From Fen-1298 sp963833465 (GTDB taxonomy: Bacteria > Bacteroidota > Ignavibacteria > UBA10030), in the NCBI GenBank assembly GCA_963833465.1, contig CAWHXW010000003.1, forward strand, positions 1,054,001 through 1,118,000: a stretch of 64,000 nucleotides of DNA, given 5' to 3'. Position 1 is the first letter of the stretch. Every line of letters starts with the position of its first letter. Shown here one piece after another: positions 1-9,303 of the stretch. The position numbers and the translations under genes were made by a program. The notes below the pieces were generated by a model. The model worked only from the letters and a program-made list of their open reading frames with translations. It did not search any database and was not told the origin of the DNA.

Positions 1-1034
1 TACGATATCCTGTTTGCAATTGCTCCGATTTGATTTACATCTAAGACCGGTGCTCGTACCTTAGCTGCCCACCAGTTTTCTGTAAATACAAAATTTCCTC
101 CATTGGCTGGAAGCGCCACAACAGGGGCTTTTACTTCGATTTCCATATACAATGGTGGACTATTACCACTTACGTAAACAGTAACTCGAGCTCCACCATC
201 CGGATATTGCTCCCCTTCGAAAACAGGAAAAGTTCTTGCAAACAAAATTGAATCCGATAGATCCGTATAAGCAATCCATCCTTTATTCGGGTCAGCAAAA
301 ATCTTGTCGCCAACTGGATCGAATTGAACACCATAAACACCAGGTACAACTTCTCCTTTCCATGGTCCAGTAGTATTGGCTTGAATACTCACACCACTCG
401 AACCGAACACGCTGCTTGGATTGATCGGGAAATATGCCCAGTAATTTGAGTAATCTGTTTTGCCGGGATGGTTGGCTATAGATTGTATTATGCTCCACAT
501 ACCCCAATTCAAAATTGTTGAACTGGTATTGATAATTGTTTGTTCCATCTTGACTCTGCTCGTTCCGGGAAAAATAGTCGCCTGTCGCTTAAACTGAATA
601 TTAGGTGCAATCCATTTCTCTATTGGACTTAAAATTGACAGAGCAACAGAATCATCTGCCTGACTTGCTTCAAGCACTGTGTATGCACCATAATCCAGAG
701 TCGGCGGCGGCGGCCAACCACCGGGCCATGCATCTTGAGGTGAAGGCCATGTTTTATACCCGCCGAAGTTATACCATTGCCCATTTTGAGCCGGTGTAAA
801 TGTTTTGCCGAGTAAATTCGGGTCCGAGTTGACCATAATAGATGGAAGATTTCCTAAATCATACTGCATCACACGCCCGCCGATAGCCGGAACCGTTGCA
901 AGCGTGATGAGATCGTTCTGCATGACAATTGCTTTCCATCCCCACGATTTATAATTGTCTATCGTGTCAATGGACATTTGACTCCGCAGGAGTGAAGAAC
1001 TTAGACAAATCATAATAATAATTATCTTTCGCAT
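1..1034 (-). CDS. DUF4380-like secreted protein, C-terminus cut by window edge
   Basis: The minus strand is open from an ATG at 1034 to the window edge (344 codons), so only the N-terminal part is present. The start MRKIIIIMICLSSSLLRSQ looks like a signal peptide ending near residue 19. Downstream, AIGGRVMQYDLG and FGGYKTWPSPQ resemble the conserved GGR and GGxKxWPxPQ segments that I associate with DUF4380 proteins, a family of unknown function often found near carbohydrate genes. The next gene upstream on the same strand is the DUF362/T9SS gene, but a strong hairpin at 1117-1155 separates them. The family call rests on remembered motifs; secretion is inferred from the leader. The stop lies outside the window. 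Confidence 0.6.
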   Translation of the reverse strand, partial: MRKIIIIMICLSSSLLRSQMSIDTIDNYKSWGWKAIVMQNDLITLATVPAIGGRVMQYDLGNLPSIMVNSDPNLLGKTFTPAQNGQWYNFGGYKTWPSPQDAWPGGWPPPPTLDYGAYTVLEASQADDSVALSILSPIEKWIAPNIQFKRQATIFPGTSRVKMEQTIINTSSTILNWGMWSIIQSIANHPGKTDYSNYWAYFPINPSSVFGSSGVSIQANTTGPWKGEVVPGVYGVQFDPVGDKIFADPNKGWIAYTDLSDSILFARTFPVFEGEQYPDGGARVTVYVSGNSPPLYMEIEVKAPVVALPANGGNFVFTENWWAAKVRAPVLDVNQIGAIANRIS

Positions 1035-1116
1035 TTGATTATACTTTTTCGCGATTTGGTCGTAGAAAAGATTTTTATTTTATTAATACTTTAATTCATT
1101 GAAATATAGAAATAAC

Positions 1117-1155
1117 AATGATTCTTCTTCCAATACCATCGGAAGAAGAATCATT
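1117..1155. terminator. Long perfect stem-loop between two minus-strand genes
   Basis: AATGATTCTTCTTCC at 1117-1131 pairs perfectly with GGAAGAAGAATCATT at 1141-1155 around a 9-nt loop. It lies 51 bases beyond the stop of the DUF362 gene and 83 bases before the next minus-strand start. On the minus strand the stem is followed by GTTATTTC, a weak T-rich tail, so it is most likely the terminator or an mRNA-end stabiliser for the DUF362 gene. Confidence 0.65.
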
Positions 1156-1206
1156 ATAAGAATATAATTTTAAATGTCGAAGTTCTTAGCAGCTGCTTCA
1201 GCGATA

Positions 1207-3240
1207 CTATTTAAGCAGCAGCATCTTTGCCGATCTATCATATGTCTTACTGCCGTCCAACGACGCTGCTCGTACTCTATATATATAGACACCACTGGCT
1301 ATTGAATTGCCCTGGGAATTCGTTCCATTCCATACAACTCTTTGATATCCCGCCGATTGTGCACTAAATGTTATCGACCTTACTTCACGCCCTTGTATAT
1401 CGTAAATCTTAATTGCGACAGAAGATTTTTCAGGCAATGAATATGCAATTGTTGTACTCGGATTGAATGGATTAGGATAATTCTGATAAATTTTGAAATT
1501 TTCCGGACTGTTCTCGCGATTTGCTACACTTGTGATTGATTGTTCTTCATCTACTAATTCGATACCAGTTCCATTGACGGGATCAAGATTTCTCGAATAT
1601 TGTTTATCAGTGGAGTTGTTCCAATGTTCATGCGTACCAAGACTATAAACGTGAACGCCTGTATTATTTGGATCATACTTAATGCCGACTGGCCAGTTGT
1701 TAGAATCTGCTGCTTGGTGAAGGTAATCATCAACTGCAGGCATTTGTACTGAAACATCTTTTCCGCTCCCTATTGTGAATTCACTTCTAAGAAAATCGTA
1801 ACCAACCGACTCAATCGCCACTGGATCAAATGATACAAAGATAGATGATGTGTATTGATTATTAAATGGTTTCATCTTCCATTTTAAAGGTACATCAAGT
1901 TCGTAATCTGTCCCCCATAATGCATCTAGAATATATATTAGGTTCTTGCCGCTTAATAAATTATGCGTCATTAAATCGACCTGAGTGCGATACATGCCGT
2001 AATCCGTTCTGTGAAGTGAAGAAGAAGCATCTGTTCCATAAGGCCGTACAAAACCCATATGAAGATAATCAGCAGCACCATCTGAAGCAGGGACTTGAGA
2101 CCCCAAATGGTTTTTGGCGAACATGGTCATCCCGGCTCGTTGATGACCTTTCAATTGTGGAATATTTATTACATAATCTGCAGTTTCAAAAATTGTGTAA
2201 AGATAATTTTGTAGAACGGGATCACCAGGTGTTCCCGCATTCATTGAGTTTGTTCTTAAAACCGTACCCTTGTCGGAATAATAAATGACTGCAGTGGTGC
2301 TTGCTACAACCGGTTCTCTTCCCAGATTTGTATAGCCGCTATTGTCGAGATAATGAGCATTCGGGAATTCCCCATGCCACACATCATAGAGATGTTTGTA
2401 AATGTGTTTCAACGGATCACCGATATAAATATTACTATCTGCAACACCTACTACATTGACAAGCTGACGCATAACGGCAAGAACAGGTGCTACCGATGTT
2501 TCGGAAATATATGCATAAGGAGTCAAGTCATTCGGATTAAAATTTCCACCCCAAGCACTTGTTGCATTTATTTTGATAAATATCTTTTCACCTTTTACAT
2601 AATTAACAGCACCTTTGCCGCGGGCGTTATTGTAATATTGGAAGATCGCAACCCAAGCCGCGCTGTCGGTAGTTTGACCTGTAATGCTATGCAGGGCAGA
2701 AGAAAGCATTTTATCAACCGCTGCCTGATTATTATTCTCGCTATAATACCAAGGATGCTGTGTATTATCTACTACACATCTCTGATTCACGGCACTGGAG
2801 TCATGTACCCAAACAACTCTACCGGGAAAAATTCCTTTTCCTACACCCATCGGCTGATTCGCAGTGACCGTCATATTGACCGTTGGCTGATAGTAAGATT
2901 GATCGGATAAATATGAACCGCTGATTCCGAATACAACAAAAGCACCGAGAAAAAATACGGGATAGTACCTGAACGATTTTTTAGATCTGAAGAATGCCGC
3001 ACTTGATAATGCAAGCATTGCCAGATAGCCAATGAATCCAGAAGCAATGGGCATTGCAGTTCTTACACACGGATAAGATAACCGGCTGGGTTTTGGAATT
3101 ACTCGAAAAAGTATCCACACCATCGCAGCTATACCAATAAGAGGAAACAATAATCGCGATAAGCCATTCATTTGCTTTACACCAAGGAATCTTCCAGTCT
3201 TAGGACAAAAATGCAAATATTTGTTAATGAAATTTTTCAT
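1207..3240 (-). CDS. DUF362 domain protein with T9SS sorting domain
   Basis: The 677-residue protein starts with two or three hydrophobic segments (about residues 25-45, 55-75 and 85-105), so the N-terminus is membrane-embedded. The middle (about 130-540) carries DUF362-like features: GEKIFIKINATS, ETADYVINIPQLKGH and TMFAKNHLGS. The C-terminus has the T9SS/FlgD-like module YQNYPNPFNPSTTIAYSLP and ends KMLLLK, the tail used for type IX secretion in this phylum. A sorting tail on a protein with N-terminal membrane spans is unusual. A GTG lies three codons upstream at 3249, but the ATG is preferred. Function is unknown; DUF362 proteins are sometimes linked to iron-sulfur proteins, but no CxxC cluster is visible here. 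Confidence 0.8.
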   Translation of the reverse strand: MKNFINKYLHFCPKTGRFLGVKQMNGLSRLLFPLIGIAAMVWILFRVIPKPSRLSYPCVRTAMPIASGFIGYLAMLALSSAAFFRSKKSFRYYPVFFLGAFVVFGISGSYLSDQSYYQPTVNMTVTANQPMGVGKGIFPGRVVWVHDSSAVNQRCVVDNTQHPWYYSENNNQAAVDKMLSSALHSITGQTTDSAAWVAIFQYYNNARGKGAVNYVKGEKIFIKINATSAWGGNFNPNDLTPYAYISETSVAPVLAVMRQLVNVVGVADSNIYIGDPLKHIYKHLYDVWHGEFPNAHYLDNSGYTNLGREPVVASTTAVIYYSDKGTVLRTNSMNAGTPGDPVLQNYLYTIFETADYVINIPQLKGHQRAGMTMFAKNHLGSQVPASDGAADYLHMGFVRPYGTDASSSLHRTDYGMYRTQVDLMTHNLLSGKNLIYILDALWGTDYELDVPLKWKMKPFNNQYTSSIFVSFDPVAIESVGYDFLRSEFTIGSGKDVSVQMPAVDDYLHQAADSNNWPVGIKYDPNNTGVHVYSLGTHEHWNNSTDKQYSRNLDPVNGTGIELVDEEQSITSVANRENSPENFKIYQNYPNPFNPSTTIAYSLPEKSSVAIKIYDIQGREVRSITFSAQSAGYQRVVWNGTNSQGNSIASGVYIYRVRAASLDGSKTYDRSAKMLLLK

Positions 3241-3626
3241 AAGTATCACTTCGGATTATCGAATCCGCCTTTCTTGATATATGATAAATTATTTTATTTA
3301 TGGCTGCCAATTTTCTGAATAATATCTCTCTCTCTATACATTTTCATATAATAATGATACGGATAAATTCATCTAAAAACATGTGTTTCTTCTCACTTTC
3401 ATAAAAACAATAGATAAAAATCGTTATTGCTCGTCATGCTAAAACGTATGTTGAAACTAGCGAAGCAGTAGCTTAACTAAAGATTAAATTTCAATTTATC
3501 GATCTCTCTGGAATTCGTACTTAATTTTTAAAAGAAATATTTACTTGAAGAATGAAATCTAAACGATATGATTTTCTAAATTAGATTGGGAAAAGAATGG
3601 CCACTAAAATGTTATCGGCAATAATA
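3241..3626. other. AT-rich intergenic region, no gene seen
   Basis: This gap lies between the stop of the LacI-type regulator (3627) and the start of the DUF362 gene (3240), both on the minus strand. It has no open frame with plausible coding character, no strong hairpin with a T-run and no copy of the LacI-type operator found upstream of the regulator. It probably contains the promoter of the DUF362 gene, but no element can be named with confidence. Confidence 0.5.
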
Positions 3627-4658
3627 TTAATTATTTAAAACTTTAGAAGATTCTCTGATAACAAATTCGGTTTCTAGAACGACCCGCTCAGCAGGCAACA
3701 AAGTTGTAGATTCGATATTTCGAATTAATATTTCTGCTGCTTGTCTTCCAATTTCTTGTTGAGGCGCTCTTATAGTTGATAATGGAACCGGATAAATTTT
3801 TGCATAACTGATATCATCATTGCCAATAATTGATATATCATCAGGAATGCGGATATTTAATTCTTTAAGAGCTGTCATTACTGTGAGGGCTTGCTGATCA
3901 TTAAAACAAACAATTGCGGTAGGATAATCTTCACGGGTCATGTTTTTAAAATATTCTTTTATTTTCCCGAAACTTTCTTCATAGTGAGATCCAATATTTA
4001 CAATCATATTGTTATTAAAAATCAGCGGACTCTCGCTAAAAGCGTCTCGGAAACCTTCGATTCTTTCCAAGGTATGAGAAGACTGCGGAGGACCTGCAAA
4101 ATGCACAATCTTCGTATGACCACTATTTATTAAATAAGCAACTGCTCTTTTAATTGCTTTTAAATTATCAATTGCAACTACATTTGCTTGTATTCCTTTA
4201 ACGTCCTCTAATAAAACGAATGGGTAATTAATCATCTTCAATTTAAAAAGATGCTCGATTTCAGCAGTGCCCTCTATTACAGGAGCTATGATCACGCCCT
4301 TAATGTCTTTTGAAGAATAAAGGCGGGTTAATTTTTTTTCACATTCGTGGTTGTCATTAGAACTGGAAACTATTACAGAATATCCCTTATTCTCTGCATA
4401 CTCGCTTACGCCTTTCGATATTGAAGTGTAAAAAGGATAAGTCAAATCTTTGATGATGAGTCCGATGCTTTTGTCGTGATTAGAAAATTTTAGATTTCTA
4501 GCGATACCCTTCGGGCGATAATTTGATTCTTTCATCACTTCCAATATATGATCCCTTGTCGCCGGTTTGACTGTATTTTTTGCATTGATTACCGCTGAGA
4601 CAGTACCCTTAGAGACGCGTGCACGTTTTGCAATATCTTCAATAGTAATTTTCTTCAT
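3627..4658 (-). CDS. LacI-family transcriptional repressor
   Basis: A 343-residue protein of typical LacI/GalR length. Residues 1-55 form the helix-turn-helix and hinge (ITIEDIAKRARVSKGTVSAV, then YRPKGIARNLK). The remainder is a periplasmic-binding-protein-like effector domain (IGLIIKDLTYPFYTSISKGV, and ISIIGNDDISYAKIYPVPLS near the end). It is transcribed divergently from the GH115 gene. The 633-base region between them holds two perfect palindromes, ATTGAAnCGGTTCAAT, of the type LacI-family proteins bind, one only about 90 bases upstream of its own start. This suggests autoregulation and control of the GH115 gene by a xylan-derived sugar. The effector is inferred from context only. Confidence 0.93.
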   Translation of the reverse strand: MKKITIEDIAKRARVSKGTVSAVINAKNTVKPATRDHILEVMKESNYRPKGIARNLKFSNHDKSIGLIIKDLTYPFYTSISKGVSEYAENKGYSVIVSSSNDNHECEKKLTRLYSSKDIKGVIIAPVIEGTAEIEHLFKLKMINYPFVLLEDVKGIQANVVAIDNLKAIKRAVAYLINSGHTKIVHFAGPPQSSHTLERIEGFRDAFSESPLIFNNNMIVNIGSHYEESFGKIKEYFKNMTREDYPTAIVCFNDQQALTVMTALKELNIRIPDDISIIGNDDISYAKIYPVPLSTIRAPQQEIGRQAAEILIRNIESTTLLPAERVVLETEFVIRESSKVLNN

Positions 4659-4749
4659 TTTTCTCTCGCTTGTTTTTTAATTATCTCCCCTACTCATCAT
4701 CTATAACTTACATAATAAATTTAAAATTATTTTATGACAAAAACAAACC

Positions 4750-4765
4750 ATTGAAACGGTTCAAT
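4750..4765. promoter_or_regulatory. LacI-type operator 1 (palindrome)
   Basis: ATTGAAACGGTTCAAT is a near-perfect inverted repeat (ATTGAA-n-CGG-TTCAAT) with the central CG dinucleotide typical of LacI/GalR operators. It sits 92 bases upstream of the minus-strand LacI-type gene, in its probable promoter, consistent with autorepression. The same half-sites recur at 5034-5051. Confidence 0.8.
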
Positions 4766-5033
4766 CTTTTTATAATATGTTCTAAATTTTAGGTTAATAG
4801 TCAAATAAATTTTTTTGTTTCCTTATGTAATGCTTCCGAAACTCAATTAATAAGCCCATATGCACCTTTTTTGTAACTTTTGATAGCTTATCTCTATCAA
4901 ATAAATAGAATTTTTTTTATATACTAAAATATTATATATATACTGAAGAACAAAATTTTATATTTCATATGGACAATATTTCTATTGAAACTCTATAACT
5001 TTTCTCCTTGATTTTACATTAGAACCTTAGTAG

Positions 5034-5051
5034 TATTGAATCGGTTCAATA
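5034..5051. promoter_or_regulatory. LacI-type operator 2 (palindrome) upstream of GH115
   Basis: TATTGAATCGGTTCAATA is an inverted repeat with the same half-sites as the 4750-4765 site, but with T in place of A next to the centre. It lies about 240 bases before the GH115 start, so a long leader or a promoter near 5040 is expected. The two copies, 284 bases apart, could allow a repression loop over the divergent promoters. Confidence 0.8.
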
Positions 5052-5291
5052 TATACAAAAAATTAACAAAAAGTGCTGAAAATTATTCTAATGTAAGCAA
5101 TACTTTTAGTCATTTTTACTTCGGAAGGATTAATAATTTGTTTCCAATTCTGCGCTAAAAATTAATCTTACTTTAAAAATTATATACAAATAAAATGTCG
5201 AAGTATTTTTTTAGAATTTGTATTATCGCTTAAAATATCTTATGTATCTAATTACATGTATTAATTTGGTGGCGAATAAAAAACAATAATT

Positions 5292-8291
5292 ATGACACTG
5301 ATTGTTAATAGATATCTTAGAAACAAAATTTCTTTGAATTTGTTTGTAATCACATTATACGTTTGGTCTCAAATTACTATTGCGGGTGATAATACATTAT
5401 ATATTTCTTCTACGAAAGGAGAGAATAATTTTAAGCTTTCCGCTTCTGATTACACTGCACCGCTCTGTGTTAGTTCTTATGATTATCCTGGAGTGATAAG
5501 AGTTTTACGACAACTTCAAACAGATATTGAAAAGGTGACTAATTTTAAACCGGCTCTTATAATAGATAGCATCCCGGAATTGAAAGAAATAGTTTTAGTC
5601 GGAACAATAGGTAAAAATCCTCTGATTGATGAATTAATAAAAAATAAAAAGCTTATAGTCAAAGAAATTGCAGGAAAGTGGGAAGCGTTTATTATTCAGG
5701 TGATTGAAAATCCTTTTCCAAATGTCAATCGCGTATTGATAATGGCAGGAAGTGATAAACGCGGTACGATATACGGCATGTACGAATTATCTAAACGAAT
5801 TGGTGTTTCGCCATGGTACTGGTGGGCGGATATTCCAGTTGAGCATAAGGACGCTTTGTTTGTGAAACCTGGAAAATATATTCAAGGTCCGCCTTCTGTC
5901 CGGTATCGCGGAATTTTTCTCAACGATGAATATCCAGATCTTACGAATTGGGTTGCTGAAAAATTCGGGATGGTCCAGCAAAGCGAGAATCCTCCAATAC
6001 CAGCGGGGATCGCCAATTACAACCATCAGTTTTATGAAAAATTGTTCGAATTGATTCTCAGGTTAAAAGGTAATTATCTCTGGCCTGCAATGTGGAATAA
6101 TGCCTTCAATGAAGATGATCCGGAAAATCCGCGGCTTGCAGATGAATATGGAATCGTTATGGGAACCTCGCATCAAGAGCCAATGTTGAGAGCCCAGAAA
6201 GAATGGGACAGAAGGTACTTGCAAACAATCGGGACATGGAATTATGCGCAGCATCCTGATATTGTTGAAAACTTTTGGCGGGAAGGCATCAAGCGCAATA
6301 AAAATTATGAAAGCATTATCACTGTAGGATTGCGCGGAGCAAATGATACACCGATGGCTCCCGGCGGGCCGGAAGCAAATATGGCACTACTGGAAAAGAT
6401 ATTGAATGTCCAGCGGATTATCATTGCAGATGAAATTAATAAAGATGTGACAAAAGTACCGCAGCTTTGGTGCCTTTATAAGGAAGTACTCGGTTTTTAC
6501 GATTCTGGCATACGTGTGCCGGATGATGTGACGCTTATCTGGCCTGACGATAACTGGGGAAATGTCCGCCGCCTACCGGCTGCTAATGAAAATAAGCGTA
6601 CTGGTGGCTCAGGAATCTATTATCACTTCGACTATCATGGAGGACCAAGAAGCTATCAATGGATCAACACAAATCCTATTTCAAAAATATGGGATCAGAT
6701 GTCTCTTGCCAAACAATATGGTGCTGACAGGATCTGGATCGTGAACGTCGGTCACTTAAAAGGGTATGAGCTTCCACTTGAATATTTTATGGATCTCGCA
6801 TGGAATACAGATAAATGTAGGAACGATAACATATTTGAATATACGCGACTATGGGCGGAACGGGAATTCGGACAGACATATGCGAAAGATATCGCCGATA
6901 TTCTTTCTAAGTGCACAAAATACAACGGTCGGTGTAAGCCCGAACTGCTCGAACCGACTACGTATAGCATAGTTAACTATCGTGAAGCAGAAAAAGTTGT
7001 GGAGGATTTTAATGCTATTCGTATGCGCGCGGAAAAAATTTTAAACAAGCTGCCGGAAAACAAACGTGATGCATTTTATGAATTGGTATTGTTCCCAACC
7101 CAAGCCGGTTCGTTAGTGAACGAATTGTACTTTGCTGCTGGTAAAAATGCTTTGTATGCACGTCAAGGGCGAGCCAGCACCAACGATATGGCGAAAAAAA
7201 CACGCGATCTATTCCAGTCCGACACGAGTCTCATGGGATATTTCAACCGTGCTTTTGTCCATGGTAAATGGAATCATTTTATGGATCAGACACACTTGGG
7301 CTATACAAGCTGGCAGGATCCACCGATCAATAGTCTGCGTGCAATCAACCTTGCCGAGATTTCTATTCCGGATACAGCAATGATGGGCGTCGCTGTAGAT
7401 GGTAATGATGTGTCTTGGCCCGGTTCCAGCGCAGAAGCTGTACTTCCAACATTTGATGCATTCAACCGACAGCATCATTTCATCGATGTCTTTAACAGGG
7501 GCAAAATACCATTCGAATTTAATACAGCTATCAGTGATTCTTGGATAGTAATTAGCGAATTCAAAGGAACCATAGAAAAAGACAAACGTATCTGGGTTTC
7601 TATTGATTGGAGTAATGTGCCCAAAGGAGCCTGCAATGGCACTTTAAAAATCATCGGAACGAATAACGAGATGAGTATAAAAGTGAACGCTTTTAATCCG
7701 ACAGAGATAACCCAGGATTCATTGCGCGGTTTCGTAGAAGGTGAAGGTTTTGTTTCAATAGAAGCTGAACACTATACGAAGAATACTGATGCAGGCTCCA
7801 GACGGTGGATTAAAATTGAGGATTGTGGAAATACGTTATCCGCGATGAGAGCTTCTGCACCTGCAGGAGAAAAAAGTGCTGTTCCAGGAAAAGATTCTCC
7901 GAGTCTTGAATATCAGATGTATTTATTTAGGTCTGGTACATTTGACGTTGAAACAATTAATTCTACAAATTTGAATTTCTTGCCCGATCAAGGACTTCAA
8001 TATGCACTATCGTTTGATAATGACATCCCACAAATTGTCACACTTGTTCCTGAGCACTATAATGCACAGAATGGAAACAGGGACTGGGAGAACTCGGTTT
8101 CAGTGAATGCGCGCTATAGTCATACCACTCATACAATTTCTAATGCAGGTTATCATATATTGAAGATATGGATGGTCGATCCTGGTGTTGTTCTTCAAAA
8201 GATTGTCGTGAATACCGGGGGAATGAAATCATGCTATTTGGGCCCGCCGGAAAGTTTTTACATTGGATTTAAATCAAATACAGAGAAGTAA
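5292..8291 (+). CDS. GH115 family xylan alpha-1,2-glucuronidase
   Basis: This 999-residue protein has the length and order of GH115 enzymes, which remove (4-O-methyl)-glucuronic acid from glucuronoxylan. An N-terminal hydrophobic leader (about residues 14-32) suggests export. Recognisable family segments are KRGTIYGMYELSKRIGVSPW, WWADIPVEHKD, VRYRGIFLNDEYPDL and LKGNYLWPAMWNNAFNEDDP, followed by LIWPDDNWGNVRR and FDYHGGPRSYQWINT. A C-terminal beta-rich domain (about 800-990) matches the usual accessory domain. It is preceded by two LacI-type operators. The following sugar-kinase/pyrophosphorylase genes could process the released uronic acid; that link is inference. Confidence 0.92.
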   Translation: MTLIVNRYLRNKISLNLFVITLYVWSQITIAGDNTLYISSTKGENNFKLSASDYTAPLCVSSYDYPGVIRVLRQLQTDIEKVTNFKPALIIDSIPELKEIVLVGTIGKNPLIDELIKNKKLIVKEIAGKWEAFIIQVIENPFPNVNRVLIMAGSDKRGTIYGMYELSKRIGVSPWYWWADIPVEHKDALFVKPGKYIQGPPSVRYRGIFLNDEYPDLTNWVAEKFGMVQQSENPPIPAGIANYNHQFYEKLFELILRLKGNYLWPAMWNNAFNEDDPENPRLADEYGIVMGTSHQEPMLRAQKEWDRRYLQTIGTWNYAQHPDIVENFWREGIKRNKNYESIITVGLRGANDTPMAPGGPEANMALLEKILNVQRIIIADEINKDVTKVPQLWCLYKEVLGFYDSGIRVPDDVTLIWPDDNWGNVRRLPAANENKRTGGSGIYYHFDYHGGPRSYQWINTNPISKIWDQMSLAKQYGADRIWIVNVGHLKGYELPLEYFMDLAWNTDKCRNDNIFEYTRLWAEREFGQTYAKDIADILSKCTKYNGRCKPELLEPTTYSIVNYREAEKVVEDFNAIRMRAEKILNKLPENKRDAFYELVLFPTQAGSLVNELYFAAGKNALYARQGRASTNDMAKKTRDLFQSDTSLMGYFNRAFVHGKWNHFMDQTHLGYTSWQDPPINSLRAINLAEISIPDTAMMGVAVDGNDVSWPGSSAEAVLPTFDAFNRQHHFIDVFNRGKIPFEFNTAISDSWIVISEFKGTIEKDKRIWVSIDWSNVPKGACNGTLKIIGTNNEMSIKVNAFNPTEITQDSLRGFVEGEGFVSIEAEHYTKNTDAGSRRWIKIEDCGNTLSAMRASAPAGEKSAVPGKDSPSLEYQMYLFRSGTFDVETINSTNLNFLPDQGLQYALSFDNDIPQIVTLVPEHYNAQNGNRDWENSVSVNARYSHTTHTISNAGYHILKIWMVDPGVVLQKIVVNTGGMKSCYLGPPESFYIGFKSNTEK

Positions 8292-8433
8292 AATAATCGG
8301 TTTATACAATAAGTATTATTCCTTAAATTTTTCTGTGAAGGTGTATCATAATTCTGTACTTTAATGTATTATTAATATTAAAGCGAAATGTAAAAATCCT
8401 GTTTTTCACTTATCGGAAGCAAAGGAATTAATA

Positions 8434-9303
8434 ATGAAAATTTCCAAAGCGGTGATCACAGCAGCAGGCAAAGGACAAAGAAATCTGCCTCTCCAGACTC
8501 TCGTCGACCGTGATGGTCAGCAGAAATCTGTTCTTAGTGTAATTGTCGAAGAAGTTGTACGGGCAGGAATCAAAGATATTTGTCTAATCATTCATCCTGA
8601 TGATGAAACTGCGTTTCGTTCTGTTGCAGGTGACCATGCCAGACATTTGTCCTTTGTGTACCAGAAAGAACAACGCGGTTACGGTCATGCTGTATGGTGT
8701 GCAAAGGATTTTATTAATGGGGAATCGTTCCTGCATCTTATCGGTGATCATCTTTATGTAAGCAGAATAGAAAAAGGGTGTGCCCAGCATGTTGTAGAAA
8801 TCGCAGAAACAGAATTGTGTGCAGTCTCAGCAGTACAAGCTACTCGCGAGGGACTTCTACCAAATTTCGGAGCCATCAGCGGCAAACGTATTCAAGGTAG
8901 AAATGATCTCTATTCAATTGAACACGTCATCGAAAAACCTACGCCGACAGAAGCCGAACAGAAATTAATTGTTCCCGGACTTCGTGCAGGCTACTATCTC
9001 TGTTTTTTCGGTATTCATGTTTTGACACCGGCAGTGATGGAAATTCTGAACTATGAATTCAAGAAAAATAACAATATTAATCTTGCAACTATTTCCAACG
9101 CTCTTCAGGAATTAGCGCATCAAGAAAAATACCTTGCGCTTGAAATGAATGATTATAGGTACAATGTCGGTGTTAAATATGGTCTCTTGAATGCGCAAAT
9201 TGCACTTGCTCTTAATGGAAAAGATCGCGATGAAGTTATTGCCATGTTGATGGAGATGCTTTTAATCCGTGAATTCCATGCAGGTGAAAGGAGCAAAGAA
9301 TGA
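8434..9303 (+). CDS. Sugar-1-phosphate nucleotidyltransferase (GalU/RmlA-like)
   Basis: A 289-residue nucleotidyltransferase-fold protein. Residues 5-35 contain the NTP-binding signature in a variant form (VITAAGKGQR, then QQKSVLSVI where GalU proteins have a K-x-M-x-x-I/V block). LIGDHLY (about residue 110) is the metal/sugar-binding GD motif, and VIEKP (about 168) matches the conserved EKP segment. The reaction is expected to be NTP plus sugar-1-phosphate to NDP-sugar; the sugar cannot be read from sequence. The stop overlaps the start of the next gene by 4 bases (ATGA), so the two are translationally coupled. Context suggests salvage of sugars released by the neighbouring hemicellulases. 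Confidence 0.8.
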   Translation: MKISKAVITAAGKGQRNLPLQTLVDRDGQQKSVLSVIVEEVVRAGIKDICLIIHPDDETAFRSVAGDHARHLSFVYQKEQRGYGHAVWCAKDFINGESFLHLIGDHLYVSRIEKGCAQHVVEIAETELCAVSAVQATREGLLPNFGAISGKRIQGRNDLYSIEHVIEKPTPTEAEQKLIVPGLRAGYYLCFFGIHVLTPAVMEILNYEFKKNNNINLATISNALQELAHQEKYLALEMNDYRYNVGVKYGLLNAQIALALNGKDRDEVIAMLMEMLLIREFHAGERSKE

